A stretch of 36,269 bases of DNA from an uncultured Hyphomicrobiales bacterium (GTDB lineage Bacteria; Pseudomonadota; Alphaproteobacteria; Rhizobiales; Beijerinckiaceae), in the NCBI GenBank assembly GCA_903932535.1, contig CAIZGR010000566.1:1-36269 (forward strand), read 5' to 3'. Positions 16,072 through 24,700 of the stretch are shown here, piece by piece. The stretch's first letter is position 1. Every line of letters starts with the position of its first letter. The notes beneath the pieces are model-generated. The model saw nothing but the letters and a program-made list of their open reading frames with translations. It was not told the DNA's origin and searched no databases. The position numbers were made by a program, and so were the translations under genes.

Positions 16072-17361
16072 TCACAGGAAGTGAAGCGCGTGCAGGTCTT
16101 GCCTCTTCAGCGTCATGACCGCCTCGGAATCGGCTGCGCGCACCACGTTGGCCGAACGCGTCGTCATCGACGCGGCCGACCACATCAAGTCCTTTTCGCT
16201 GTCCGAGAAGAAATCGAACCAGGTCCGCGCGTCCGCCGTCGCTTCGGCCTTGTCGCTCGGCAAGGCCATCGCCCGTGCCAGTTGGTAGCGGCCCCGCATC
16301 TGTCGCGCGTAAAGGTCCCGATTGCGTTCGGCTTGGCTCGGGCTTCGCAGCGTCCGGTCGATCGCCCAGGCCGCCAGACGCCCGGAGTAGGCGGCCAGGA
16401 CGACGCCCAGCGAGAAAATCGGATCGACGAAAGCGGCCGCGTCCCCGACGATGAAGAAGCCCGGACCCGCGATACGCTCGGTCGCGTAGGAGTAGTCCCG
16501 AATGGCCCGCACTTCGCCGTTCGCCAGCGTGGCGCCGGACAGAAGGTCGCGGAGATAGCAGGTATCGGCGCAGGTGGCGAGGAAGTAGTCCTCGACGGAG
16601 CGATGGCGGGCGACCGCCTCGCGATAGAGTTCGACCGGAACGTTGACGCCGACGCTTGTGAGCCTGCGCATCGGAATATGCCAGGACCAACCCCAGCCCT
16701 CGAGCTTGCTCACGAAGGTCATCGGCGGGTGGCTGGCGATCTCCTCGAAGGCTCTGACGACTCCGCCGGCCCCCACGTAGCGCGACCCGGCGAAATAGCC
16801 CCAGAGCGAAACGAAGCGAAAATCAGGGTCCAGCCGACGCCAGTCGCGAAGCCGCGCGAGAAATCCGGCTTGGCCCGAGGCGTCGACCAGCACGCGCGGA
16901 AAGACGCTCGACCGGACTCCGTCCTCCTCGACGAGCACGACTTCGCCGCGTCCGCCGTCGGCCGGCTCGACGAAACGCTCGGCGCGCACCCCTTCCCGAA
17001 CCTTCACCCCGGCGCCGCGGGCCGCGTTCAGCAGCAGCAGGTCGAAAGTGTCGCGCTCCACGTGCAGTCCGGGCCGGTCGTAGGCGAAATCGCGGAACGA
17101 AATCTCCGAGATCGTCTCGCCCCAGCACACCACCCCGCCGGCCTTCTTCACATAGCCGTCGCGCTCGATCGCGTCGCTCACGCCCATGTGGTCGAGGTAG
17201 CGCCATATGGACGGCAGCAGGCTCTCGCCGACCGTCTGCCTGGGATGGCGCACGCGGTCGATGAGAAGAACGTCATAGCCCTTTTGCGCCAGATCGAAGG
17301 CCGCGATCGAGCCCGAGGGCCCGCCGCCGACCACGAGGATATCGGGTTCCGTCGCGCTCAT
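16072..17361 (-). CDS. Flavin-dependent halogenase-like oxidoreductase (PltA-type, acting with a carrier protein)
   Basis: A 429-residue FAD-dependent protein. The FAD-binding GGGPSG is at residues 12-17, followed by PRQTVGESLLPSI (41-52), typical of the halogenase/reductase superfamily. KKAGGVVCWG (72-81) holds a Lys in the place of the catalytic Lys of carrier-protein-type halogenases. WSWHIP (225-230) fits the halogenase WxWxIP motif, and FIVGDAAAFVDP (303-314) is the second FAD motif. ATG 17361 overlaps the carrier-protein stop (ATGA), so it is coupled to its presumed partner. Predicted role: halogenation of a carrier-bound, pyrrole-like group with FADH2, halide and O2. The alternative is a non-halogenating member of the same flavoprotein superfamily (for example a reductase or monooxygenase). 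No flavin reductase is encoded nearby. Superfamily certain; halogenase activity probable. Confidence 0.75.
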   Translation of the reverse strand: MSATEPDILVVGGGPSGSIAAFDLAQKGYDVLLIDRVRHPRQTVGESLLPSIWRYLDHMGVSDAIERDGYVKKAGGVVCWGETISEISFRDFAYDRPGLHVERDTFDLLLLNAARGAGVKVREGVRAERFVEPADGGRGEVVLVEEDGVRSSVFPRVLVDASGQAGFLARLRDWRRLDPDFRFVSLWGYFAGSRYVGAGGVVRAFEEIASHPPMTFVSKLEGWGWSWHIPMRRLTSVGVNVPVELYREAVARHRSVEDYFLATCADTCYLRDLLSGATLANGEVRAIRDYSYATERIAGPGFFIVGDAAAFVDPIFSLGVVLAAYSGRLAAWAIDRTLRSPSQAERNRDLYARQMRGRYQLARAMALPSDKAEATADARTWFDFFSDSEKDLMWSAASMTTRSANVVRAADSEAVMTLKRQDLHALHFL

Positions 17362-17612
17362 GACGCGCTTCCTCCAAGCCGCCGCGCGAGATCGGCGATC
17401 GCCGCAACGCTGCGGAAATTCTCGGGCACGAATTCCTCGACCGGCAGGCTCAGGCAAAAGCGGCCTTCGAGGAAGCTGACGAGATCGAGAACCGCCAGGG
17501 AATCGAGAACCCCGTCGCCGATCAAGTCGCTCCTGGCGTTGAGCCCCGCCATGTTTTGCGCGCTCGGAACGGTCTTGATCCATTCGAGCACGATCTCGTC
17601 GAAACGGTCCAT
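17358..17612 (-). CDS. Free-standing acyl/peptidyl carrier protein (PltL-like)
   Basis: An 84-residue single-domain carrier protein. The phosphopantetheine attachment motif is GDGVLDSLAVLDLV, with Ser38 as the modified residue. It has the acidic four-helix pattern of the family (DRFDEIVLEWIK..., FLEGRFCLSLPVEEF..., SVAAIADLARRL). It sits nine bases after the adenylation gene and overlaps the start of the halogenase-like gene, so it most likely carries the aminoacyl group loaded by the former and modified by the flanking flavoproteins. Carrier proteins of this size and setting (PltL, RedO, PigG, CloN5) carry proline and pyrrole-2-carboxyl. No phosphopantetheinyl transferase is in the window. 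Confidence 0.88.
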   Translation of the reverse strand: MDRFDEIVLEWIKTVPSAQNMAGLNARSDLIGDGVLDSLAVLDLVSFLEGRFCLSLPVEEFVPENFRSVAAIADLARRLGGSAS

Positions 17613-17621
17613 CCTGAGGCC

Positions 17622-19178
17622 TCAGTTGACTTGCATGGGTTCGAAAAGGGAACGCAATCGCACGCGGTCGATCTTGCCGTTGGTCAGCCGCGGCAGGCCG
17701 TCGAGCCATTCGACGACGTCCGGCGCATAGGATTCCGGCAGGCGCTCGGCCACGTAGGCGCGGATCGCCCCCTGGCCGAGGCGCTCGCCGCCGGCGACGA
17801 GCGCGACGCCCAGCGCGCCGCCGGGCCTGGACGCGGGCAGATGCAGCGCGGCGGCTTCCCGGATCTCCGGGTGCGCGTTGAGAACGGCTTCCAGCGCCGT
17901 GAGTTCGATCCGCCGTCCCCGCACCTTGACCTGCTGATCGCGGCGTCCGGCGAACATGAGCGCGCCGTCGCCGCGCCGGGTGGCGAAATCGCCAGTTCGA
18001 TAGGAGTCTGCCCGCCAGGAGCCGAGGCGCGCGCTTTCCGTAAGGTCCGGCCGCGCCCAGTAGCCCTGCATGACGGACGGTCCCGCCACGCAAATCTCGC
18101 CGGTCTCGCCGCCTTGGACGTCGCGTCCGCCGCCGTCGAGCAGGCGGATTTCGGTATGGTCGCAGGGCCACCCGATCGGGATCGCTTCGACGTCGGACGC
18201 GGGCGGTCCCGGGAGAGGATAGAACGCGCACACGTTCGTCTCCGTCGGGCCATAGAGGTTCGCGTATTCCGGGCGCGGCGCATCCGCCATGAGCCGCCGC
18301 AGGATCGGGGTCGGGAACACCTCGCCGGCGAAGAGGATGAGGCGCAGCGAATCGAGCCCCTTCAGCGCTGCCCGCTCCTGAAGGCGCGCGAGCGCGGTCG
18401 GCGCCGAATACCACACCGTTATGCCGGCGGCCTCGACCAAATTTCGGACGGCCCCCGGGAAAAGCGCCGTGGTTTCGTCGACCAGGTGAACGCTGGCGCC
18501 GCGCCCGAGACCGCAAAAGAGATCGAAGATCGAAAGATCGAAATGCAGCGGCGCGTGATTGATCAATCGGTCGCTCGATCGAATCGCAAACGTCCGCGCG
18601 CCCCACGCGACGAAGCTCTCGACATTCGCGTGCGAGAGCATGATGCCCTTCGGCGCGCCGGTCGAACCGGACGTGTAGAGGATCGTCGCGAGACCCGGAG
18701 ACGGCGCGGGCGCGTCGCCGTCGTTCCCGGCCTCGACCATCGTCAGGCGCAGAGCGCGCTCGTCCACGACCGCGCAGCGCTGCGACGAGGCGAGCGGGCA
18801 GCAGGTCTCGGCATGGGCGTCTTCCCATTGCCGCAGGGCTTGCAGCCTCGACGGCGTCGCGATGAACAGCCTCGGGCGCAAGTCGTCGAGAACGAAGCGC
18901 ACCTGCGAAGCCGACAGACCGGGGTCCAGCGGCGCGTAGGCGGCGCCCGCGGCGAGAATGGCGAGCGTCGCCACGACGCTCTCGAGCGACTTCGGCATCG
19001 AAAAGGCGACGCGGTCGCCGGGCTCGACGCCGTTTGCCGCCAGTTCCGCGCGCATCGCCGTCACGGCGCGGCGCAGCTCGCCGTAGGCGAGCGATCGGCC
19101 GCCGCAACGGATCGCCAGCCGCACGTCCCCTCCGGGAGCGAACACCGGCGCCAGGACAGCGGGCAGGTCCGCGATCAT
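17622..19178 (-). CDS. Free-standing amino-acid adenylation enzyme (PltF-like, possibly L-prolyl-AMP ligase)
   Basis: A 518-residue AMP-forming ligase with the full set of adenylation core motifs: A3 YTSGSTGAPKG (168-178), A4 HFDLS (212-216) with Asp214 in the place of the amino-group-binding Asp of amino-acid-specific A domains, A5 NLYGPTET (307-314), A7 YRTGD (393-397), A8 GRRDQQVKVRGRRIEL (411-426) and the A10 catalytic Lys502 in NGKID. There is no condensation, carrier or thioesterase domain, so it must load a separate carrier protein. The A4-A5 region resembles PltF/RedM/PigI enzymes that activate proline; this specificity is inferred. The ATG at 19178 overlaps the upstream dehydrogenase stop (ATGA). 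The longer open frame upstream is a shadow. Confidence 0.85.
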   Translation of the reverse strand: MIADLPAVLAPVFAPGGDVRLAIRCGGRSLAYGELRRAVTAMRAELAANGVEPGDRVAFSMPKSLESVVATLAILAAGAAYAPLDPGLSASQVRFVLDDLRPRLFIATPSRLQALRQWEDAHAETCCPLASSQRCAVVDERALRLTMVEAGNDGDAPAPSPGLATILYTSGSTGAPKGIMLSHANVESFVAWGARTFAIRSSDRLINHAPLHFDLSIFDLFCGLGRGASVHLVDETTALFPGAVRNLVEAAGITVWYSAPTALARLQERAALKGLDSLRLILFAGEVFPTPILRRLMADAPRPEYANLYGPTETNVCAFYPLPGPPASDVEAIPIGWPCDHTEIRLLDGGGRDVQGGETGEICVAGPSVMQGYWARPDLTESARLGSWRADSYRTGDFATRRGDGALMFAGRRDQQVKVRGRRIELTALEAVLNAHPEIREAAALHLPASRPGGALGVALVAGGERLGQGAIRAYVAERLPESYAPDVVEWLDGLPRLTNGKIDRVRLRSLFEPMQVN

Positions 19179-20329
19179 GATCGCCTCGGCCCCCCAGGAC
19201 GCGTTTGCAGGGCGCGCGCGACGACCTCGAGTTGCATCTCCGGCGTCCCGGAGGCGAACAGCGCCCCGAACGCGTCGTCGAGCGCGGCGCCGAAATCGGG
19301 CGCCGCGCCGCGCCAAGCGGAGCCCGCCATCAGCCTCATCCCGTCCTCGGCGTTGGCGACGAGCATCTCGCTGACGGCGAGCTTCGCCATCGCGGCGGCC
19401 GATTGGTCTTCGGCGCCGTCGTCGAGCGCCGAGGCGGCGCGATAAAGGAGCCCCCGCGCGGCCTCGAGGCGGACTTTCATCCGCGCAAGTCGATGGGTGA
19501 CCGCTTGGCGGCTCAGCAGCGAATCCTTTCCGCCGCGCGCGCGCATCGCCGCGACGCAAAGGGAAAGCTCTCGTTCCGCGGCGCCGAGCGCTCCCGCCAG
19601 AAGCAGCGACCGCTCCCAGCACATGGCGGTCGAGAAGACGCGCAGGCCCGCGCCCGGCGCGCCGAGCACGGCCTCCGCAGGAATCGAGCACCCGTCGAAG
19701 GCGATTTCCCCGATCGTCGCGCCCCGGAGGCCCCTTTGGGACGGGAGTGGGCTGACCGACAGGCCCGCGCTGCCGGCGGGTACGAGGAACGCGGTCAGGC
19801 CGAGGGCGCCGCGATCGGGAAACTGGCGCGCGACCAAGATCGTCAAGCCGGCTGCCGGCGCGTTGGTGATCAGGGTCTTTTCGCCGGAAAGGCGATATCC
19901 GCCGTCGGCTGCGGCGGCTGTCGTCGCGATGTTTTCGAAGGAGGAGCCGCCGGCCGCCTCCGTGACCGCAAGCGCGCCGACGATCGCGCCGTCTCTCAGC
20001 GAGGCCTCCCAGGCTTCGATCTGGGCCGGCGTCCCGTAGCGAGCAAGCGGGATCAGGCAGCCGAAGAGATGCGCCCCCGCCGCAAACAAAAGGCCGCGGT
20101 CGGCCCCGCCGCGACCGAGGCCCTCGAGGATCGCCACGGTTTCGATCGCTCCGGCGCCGCCCTGCGCTTCGCGGGTCGCGGCGCGCCTGAAGACCCCGAA
20201 CGCCCCGAGGAGCCGCCAGCCTGCGCGATCGAAACCGGAATCGGGACGCCCGCCGGCAAGGCTCGACTCGGCGAACTGCGCCGCGTCGTCATAAAGGCGC
20301 TGCGCTTCTTTCGGAAACTTACAATCCAT
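19175..20329 (-). CDS. Acyl-CoA-dehydrogenase-like flavoprotein (PltE-like, possible prolyl-S-carrier dehydrogenase)
   Basis: A 384-residue FAD enzyme of the acyl-CoA dehydrogenase fold. It shows the N-terminal helical part, the ALAVTEAAGGSSFENIATTA flavin-binding segment (about 119-138; the family usually has TEPxAGSD), a GEKTLITNAPAAG block (149-161) and a C-terminal FASGTPEMQLEVVARAL. CWER (237-240) places Glu239 where isovaleryl-CoA dehydrogenase and PigA/RedW-type prolyl dehydrogenases have their catalytic Glu. In a cassette with an adenylation enzyme and a lone carrier protein, the expected reaction is four-electron oxidation of prolyl-S-carrier to pyrrolyl-2-carboxyl-S-carrier. ATG 20329 follows GGGCGAGG directly; upstream in-frame residues are not conserved-looking. 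It is the first gene of the operon. Confidence 0.82.
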   Translation of the reverse strand: MDCKFPKEAQRLYDDAAQFAESSLAGGRPDSGFDRAGWRLLGAFGVFRRAATREAQGGAGAIETVAILEGLGRGGADRGLLFAAGAHLFGCLIPLARYGTPAQIEAWEASLRDGAIVGALAVTEAAGGSSFENIATTAAAADGGYRLSGEKTLITNAPAAGLTILVARQFPDRGALGLTAFLVPAGSAGLSVSPLPSQRGLRGATIGEIAFDGCSIPAEAVLGAPGAGLRVFSTAMCWERSLLLAGALGAAERELSLCVAAMRARGGKDSLLSRQAVTHRLARMKVRLEAARGLLYRAASALDDGAEDQSAAAMAKLAVSEMLVANAEDGMRLMAGSAWRGAAPDFGAALDDAFGALFASGTPEMQLEVVARALQTRPGGPRRS

Positions 20330-20574
20330 CCTCGCCCGGCCCCACCGCGGCGCTAAAACGGCTACACAGTCTTCCCTCGACTGAGCGGCTCCTTGCTCGC
20401 GAGCGCGGCGGGTAGCCCCCAGCCAACTCGCGGACAAAGAATTGTTAAAGGCGTGAACCCGGGAGAGCAAGTCTCTATATCGATCCCTCGGAAGTCCGAC
20501 GACGGCGGCGCGATGGCGCCTTCGACCGACTCCGTCTCGGTTGGGGACGTCATCGAAGAGCGGAGAGGAATGGA

Positions 20575-21522
20575 ATGTCGAGTCCCCTCCCTGCCGGGAA
20601 TGAAGCGGCCCACGTCGGCGCGCTCGGTGGCGGCGCCGGCGGCCCGAGGCCTTTGAGCGATCGTCATTTTCGTTACCTCTCGCCCTGGCTGGCGGTTTTC
20701 GTCGCCATCTGGATCGTGGGGCTCCTGGTCCTGGCGCCGAACGCCGCCGCGCTCGTGCGCGACAATTGGGTGTTCATACCGATCGGCGCCGCGGGCGCGA
20801 TTCTGGGAAACATCTCCGCGGTCGGCGGCGGCATCGTCTTCATCCCGACCATGATCTTCCTGTTCCACTTTCCCCCGGTCGCGGCTCTGAAGATCGCCTT
20901 GGCGACGCAATCGTTGGGAATGACCAGCGGAGCGATCGGCTGGCTCCAGAAGAAGGTCGTGCCGCTGCGCGCCCTGCGAATAGCCCTGCCGGGCCTGCTG
21001 CTCGGCAGCTCCATCAGTTCCTTCGTCATCCATCCCAGCGCGTTGCTGCTGAAGGCGCTTTTTGGACCGGTCTCGATCCTTCTCGGGTGCCTGACGCTCG
21101 TGCTTGCGCGGCGGGCGAGACCGGAAGCCATGAGGACCGATATTCCCGAGGACGCCCGATGGCCGCTCCTGCTCGCGGCGATGCTCGGCGGCGCGATTAC
21201 CGGCTGGATCGCGATCGGCGAGGGGGAACTGGTCGCGGCGCTCCTGTTGCTGGTCTATCGCGTCGACCCCCGCATGGCGATCGGGTTCGGCGTGGTGCTT
21301 CTGTCGATCAATTCCATTTTTCTCACGCTGGCGCACCAGCTGTTTCTGGGCGGCATTCCGTGGGATTACGCGGCGTTCACAGGTCTCGGCGCTGTTTTCG
21401 GGGCGCGGCTCGCGCCCTGGGTCAGCAGGCGGTTCAGTCCCCGAACATTGAGCACGCTTTTCGCTGCGGTTGCGATCGGCGACGGCGCGATCTTCATTCT
21501 GCAATACTTTTTGGCTCGATAA
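20575..21522 (+). CDS. TauE/SafE-family membrane transporter (sulfite/sulfonate exporter type)
   Basis: A 315-residue polytopic inner-membrane protein with about eight hydrophobic segments after a Gly/Ala-rich N-terminus of about 35 residues. The AVGGGIVFIPTMIF motif in the first repeat and the KIALATQSLGMTSGAIGWLQKK segment are typical of TauE/SafE (DUF81) proteins. The second half repeats the pattern (AMLGGAITGWIAIGEGELVAALLLL). Family members are thought to move sulfite, sulfoacetate or other small anions, but most are uncharacterised. ATG 20575 has GGAGAGGA five bases upstream. It is divergent from the pyrrole-type operon across 245 bases. A functional link to that operon, or to the sulfosugar gene at 28-29 kb, is speculative. 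Confidence 0.82.
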   Translation: MSSPLPAGNEAAHVGALGGGAGGPRPLSDRHFRYLSPWLAVFVAIWIVGLLVLAPNAAALVRDNWVFIPIGAAGAILGNISAVGGGIVFIPTMIFLFHFPPVAALKIALATQSLGMTSGAIGWLQKKVVPLRALRIALPGLLLGSSISSFVIHPSALLLKALFGPVSILLGCLTLVLARRARPEAMRTDIPEDARWPLLLAAMLGGAITGWIAIGEGELVAALLLLVYRVDPRMAIGFGVVLLSINSIFLTLAHQLFLGGIPWDYAAFTGLGAVFGARLAPWVSRRFSPRTLSTLFAAVAIGDGAIFILQYFLAR

Positions 21523-21783
21523 GACTCGGTCGGCGGCGAGACGCGCGCTTCTGTCCAAGGCGTCCCTTGCCGCGGGCCTCCCGCGAGCGCGAGCAGCGCT
21601 CGCGCCGTCGCTACGTCCGGCAACCGCGCCCCCGCTTGTCCGGAGGCGTCATCCCTTCGACGACAGACGGCGAGATTGCTTCGGCGGTGTGGATCAACTT
21701 CTTGCGCAGGTATATCTCTCGGGATAAGCTGCCGGCGGCTTGACGGCGTCGACTTTGCGCCGCGCGTGACTCGAGGCGTCCAC

Positions 21784-21789
21784 AGGAGG
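21784..21789 (+). promoter_or_regulatory. Consensus ribosome binding site AGGAGG that fixes a TTG start
   Basis: AGGAGG lies six bases before TTG 21796. The frame is open 40 codons further upstream (to 21676), but only this site has a Shine-Dalgarno sequence, and the residues before it are Arg/Cys-rich and not domain-like. It therefore decides the start of the giant glycosyltransferase gene. Confidence 0.8.
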
Positions 21790-21795
21790 GCTTTC

Positions 21796-24700
21796 TTGCC
21801 GGTTTCGATCTCACCGATTCTGGACGATGCCGAGGCGAGCACGCCCTTACGCGGTTGGATCGAACATTTCGACGAGGACGGCGTCGGCGGCTGGTGCGTC
21901 AATGTCGACGATCCCGAAGCCTCGCTCGTCATCGAGGTGAGGTTCTGCGATTGGCCCCTGTGCAGAACCGCGACTTCGCTCGTGCGGGAGGATATCGGGG
22001 CTCTCGTGCCCGGGTCGGCGCGCGCCGGCTTTTGGTGTTCTTGGAAAAGCTTATCGATCAAAGATTTCGATCTCAAGAGAATAAGAGAGACCGTCGATCG
22101 GCAACCAAGCGGCGAAGCGAGGATCGCGATTACTGTTTCGGACGAACATGGGAACATCGGATCGCTTCACGTCGAACCGTCTTTCCGTCTCACCAATTCT
22201 CAATTTCTCTCGCTTATCGCCGTATATCAGCGCTCGGTTGACTCGATACCTCAAGGCTTGACAGGCGAAAACTGCGCCAACGCAGAAAAGATCAAGGGTT
22301 TTTGCGGGAGAGTCGAGCGGATCGACGAGGATTTCTGCAAAGGATGGTGTTTGCAACTGGGCAATCCGGACAGCGTGGCGATCCAAGTGTCCATGCTGGG
22401 TTTCTCCCTCGCCGAGATGAAGACCAACCTTCCAAGGAGCGACATCGAAAAGCGCCTCGGGCCGTGCGGTTCGCCCGGCTTCCGGTTCTCGTGGTCCCAG
22501 TTGCGCCCCGATCCGGGCGTGCTGGAACGGATACACAATGCGGCGGGCGAAGTCCCGGACAGCCCGGCCGATCTCGTGCTGGCCGTTCTCGACGGCGGCG
22601 AAGTCGTCGGGAAGCTGGAGACGCCGCGCGTCAAATTGACCAACGCGGACTTGCTGCTCATCCTGAAGAGCCGAACCCTCGAGGCGGGCGGGCGTTCCGG
22701 CGACGACATCGCGCCGGTGGAGTGCGTCCGCGAGTCGATCCACAAATCCCTCGGAAAACTCGCGATCGTGTTCGACTCCGAATATTACACGAAGACTGTC
22801 GCCGAATGCGGCGCCGGCCGCCTCGGCGCGTTCGAGCACTATTACGCGATCGGCATGTTCCGCGACGTCGATCCTTGCGCCTTGTTTTCGAGCAAGCACT
22901 ATCTCAGCCAAAAACGCGTGCCTCGTGGCGTTCCGGCGATCACGCATTACCTGAGCCATCCGGAAAGTCTGGCCAGTCCTCACATCCTCTTTGACGCCGC
23001 GCAGTACCGGAAAGCCGCCGGGGATGGCGGGTCGGAACGGACGGCGCTCGAGGATTACGTCGGCCGCGGCTGGGATGGGGAGCACAGTCCCCATGTCTTC
23101 TTCGATCAGCGGCGCTACATCGAATCTTACGGCTCGGGAAAGGTTCTGGGCCGAACGCCGCTCGAAGACTACTTGAGGAGCGCCCCGGCCGACGGCCGGT
23201 CTCCTCATCCGCTTTTCGACGGGGCGTGGTATCTCGATAGGAATCCCGACGTCGCAAAGGCCGGAATGAACCCGCTCGTCCACTTCGTCCTTGCGGGGGG
23301 AAAGGAGCTGAGGGACCCTCACCCTTTGGTCAGCTTGCCATGGCTGACGGAGGGTTCGAACGAGCCGAATGGACTGCAAGCCTTCCGGGACTTCATCACG
23401 CGCGCCGAGGCGGGCCGCGACCCGCATCCGCTCGTCGATCTGGCGTTCTTGACCGAAAACTGCGGCCTGAACGGGGAAAAGCCTGCCGACGTGCTGTCGG
23501 CCTATCTTCAGGAAAGCCGTTACTGGGATAAGGCGCCGAACAAGGCCTTCGATCCTTGCTGGTATCTCGAGGATCAGAGAAGCGCGCGCAACGCGCAGCT
23601 TGCGCCCCTCTGCCATTACGTCAAATACGGCGCTGCTCGCGGCGCCTTCCCGTCCCCCCTGTTCTGGCCCGAGTGGTACGCCAGGACCGTCCAGAATCCC
23701 GAGGCGAAACGGAGCGCTCTCGCGCACTTCGTCAGAGTGGGAAAAGCGGAAGGGCGCCCGCCCAACCCTTTGGCGACCCGTGAGACCGAGGGACGGTTCC
23801 GGTCCGGTTCCCTGGTCGAGATTGCCGAACAGAACATCCGGCGGCTTTTCGATCTGCCCGCGAGGTTGCCGGTCCGCAGGACAGCGGACGGGTTCCTGTC
23901 GCTTCCCTGGAAAGGCGCCAAGCCGAGGCGAAGTCAGGCGAAATCGGAAAAGGTCATCCTGCTGGTCGGCCACGAGGCGAGCCGGACCGGCGCGCCCCGA
24001 TGCCTGCTCGAGCTGGCGCGCAACCTCGTCGTCCATCAGCGCAACGTTTGGCTGGTCTTGGTGAAGGGCGGCGATCTCGGCGAGGCTTTCGAGACGATCT
24101 GCCCAACCTTGAACCTCAACACGTTCGATCCGTCCGGCGACCAGCGCGACAAGATCGAATACGTATTGCGATTGTTCAAGGCTTTCAATCCGCAGGGGGT
24201 CGTGGTGGTCAACACGGCCTCGTTGGAGCCCGTCTATTCGGCGTGCGAGACGCTCGCCGTCAACACGATTGCGTGGGTCCACGAGATGCCCGGTTTCGTC
24301 GGCCCGGCCGAAGGGGCGCGGAGGGCCGAACTCCTGCGGAGAACATGCCGGACCATCGTCACAGTGGCCGAAACCGTGCGGCAGGCCTGGATTTCCGCTT
24401 TCCAACTGAATCCGGACACAGTCGCCGTGATCTACAACGGCGGCCCCGGACCGGACAGCCGGCGGTGCGATGTGCCGGAACGGACGCGGTCATCGGCGCG
24501 CGCCAACCTGAATATATCCGCGCAGACGAAGATCGTTCTCGGCTGCGGCACCGTCTATGCCCGCAAGGGCACGGATCTCTTCGCACAGATTGCGGTCAAG
24601 ACCCTGCGACGTCTGAAAGGCGAGGAGGTCGTGTTCGTCTGGGCCGGCGAACTTTACGACGATCGGATGGCGCAATGGTGCCGGAGCGACATGGCGACGG

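Noticed and set aside
20330-20574. Promoter candidates TGAACC...TATATC near 20454-20485 and TTGTTA near 20433
   Set aside because: The first has a poor -35 match and the second has a spacing of more than 20 bases; neither is good enough to annotate.
22759-23775. Repeat array considered as a CRISPR or DNA satellite
   Set aside because: The periodicity is at protein level only (35-38 codons); the DNA of the units is not nearly identical and lies in one open frame.
22051-24405. 784-codon minus-strand open frame inside the giant glycosyltransferase gene
   Set aside because: It has no ribosome site or motif, and the plus-strand frame has clear repeats and transferase domains across the same bases.
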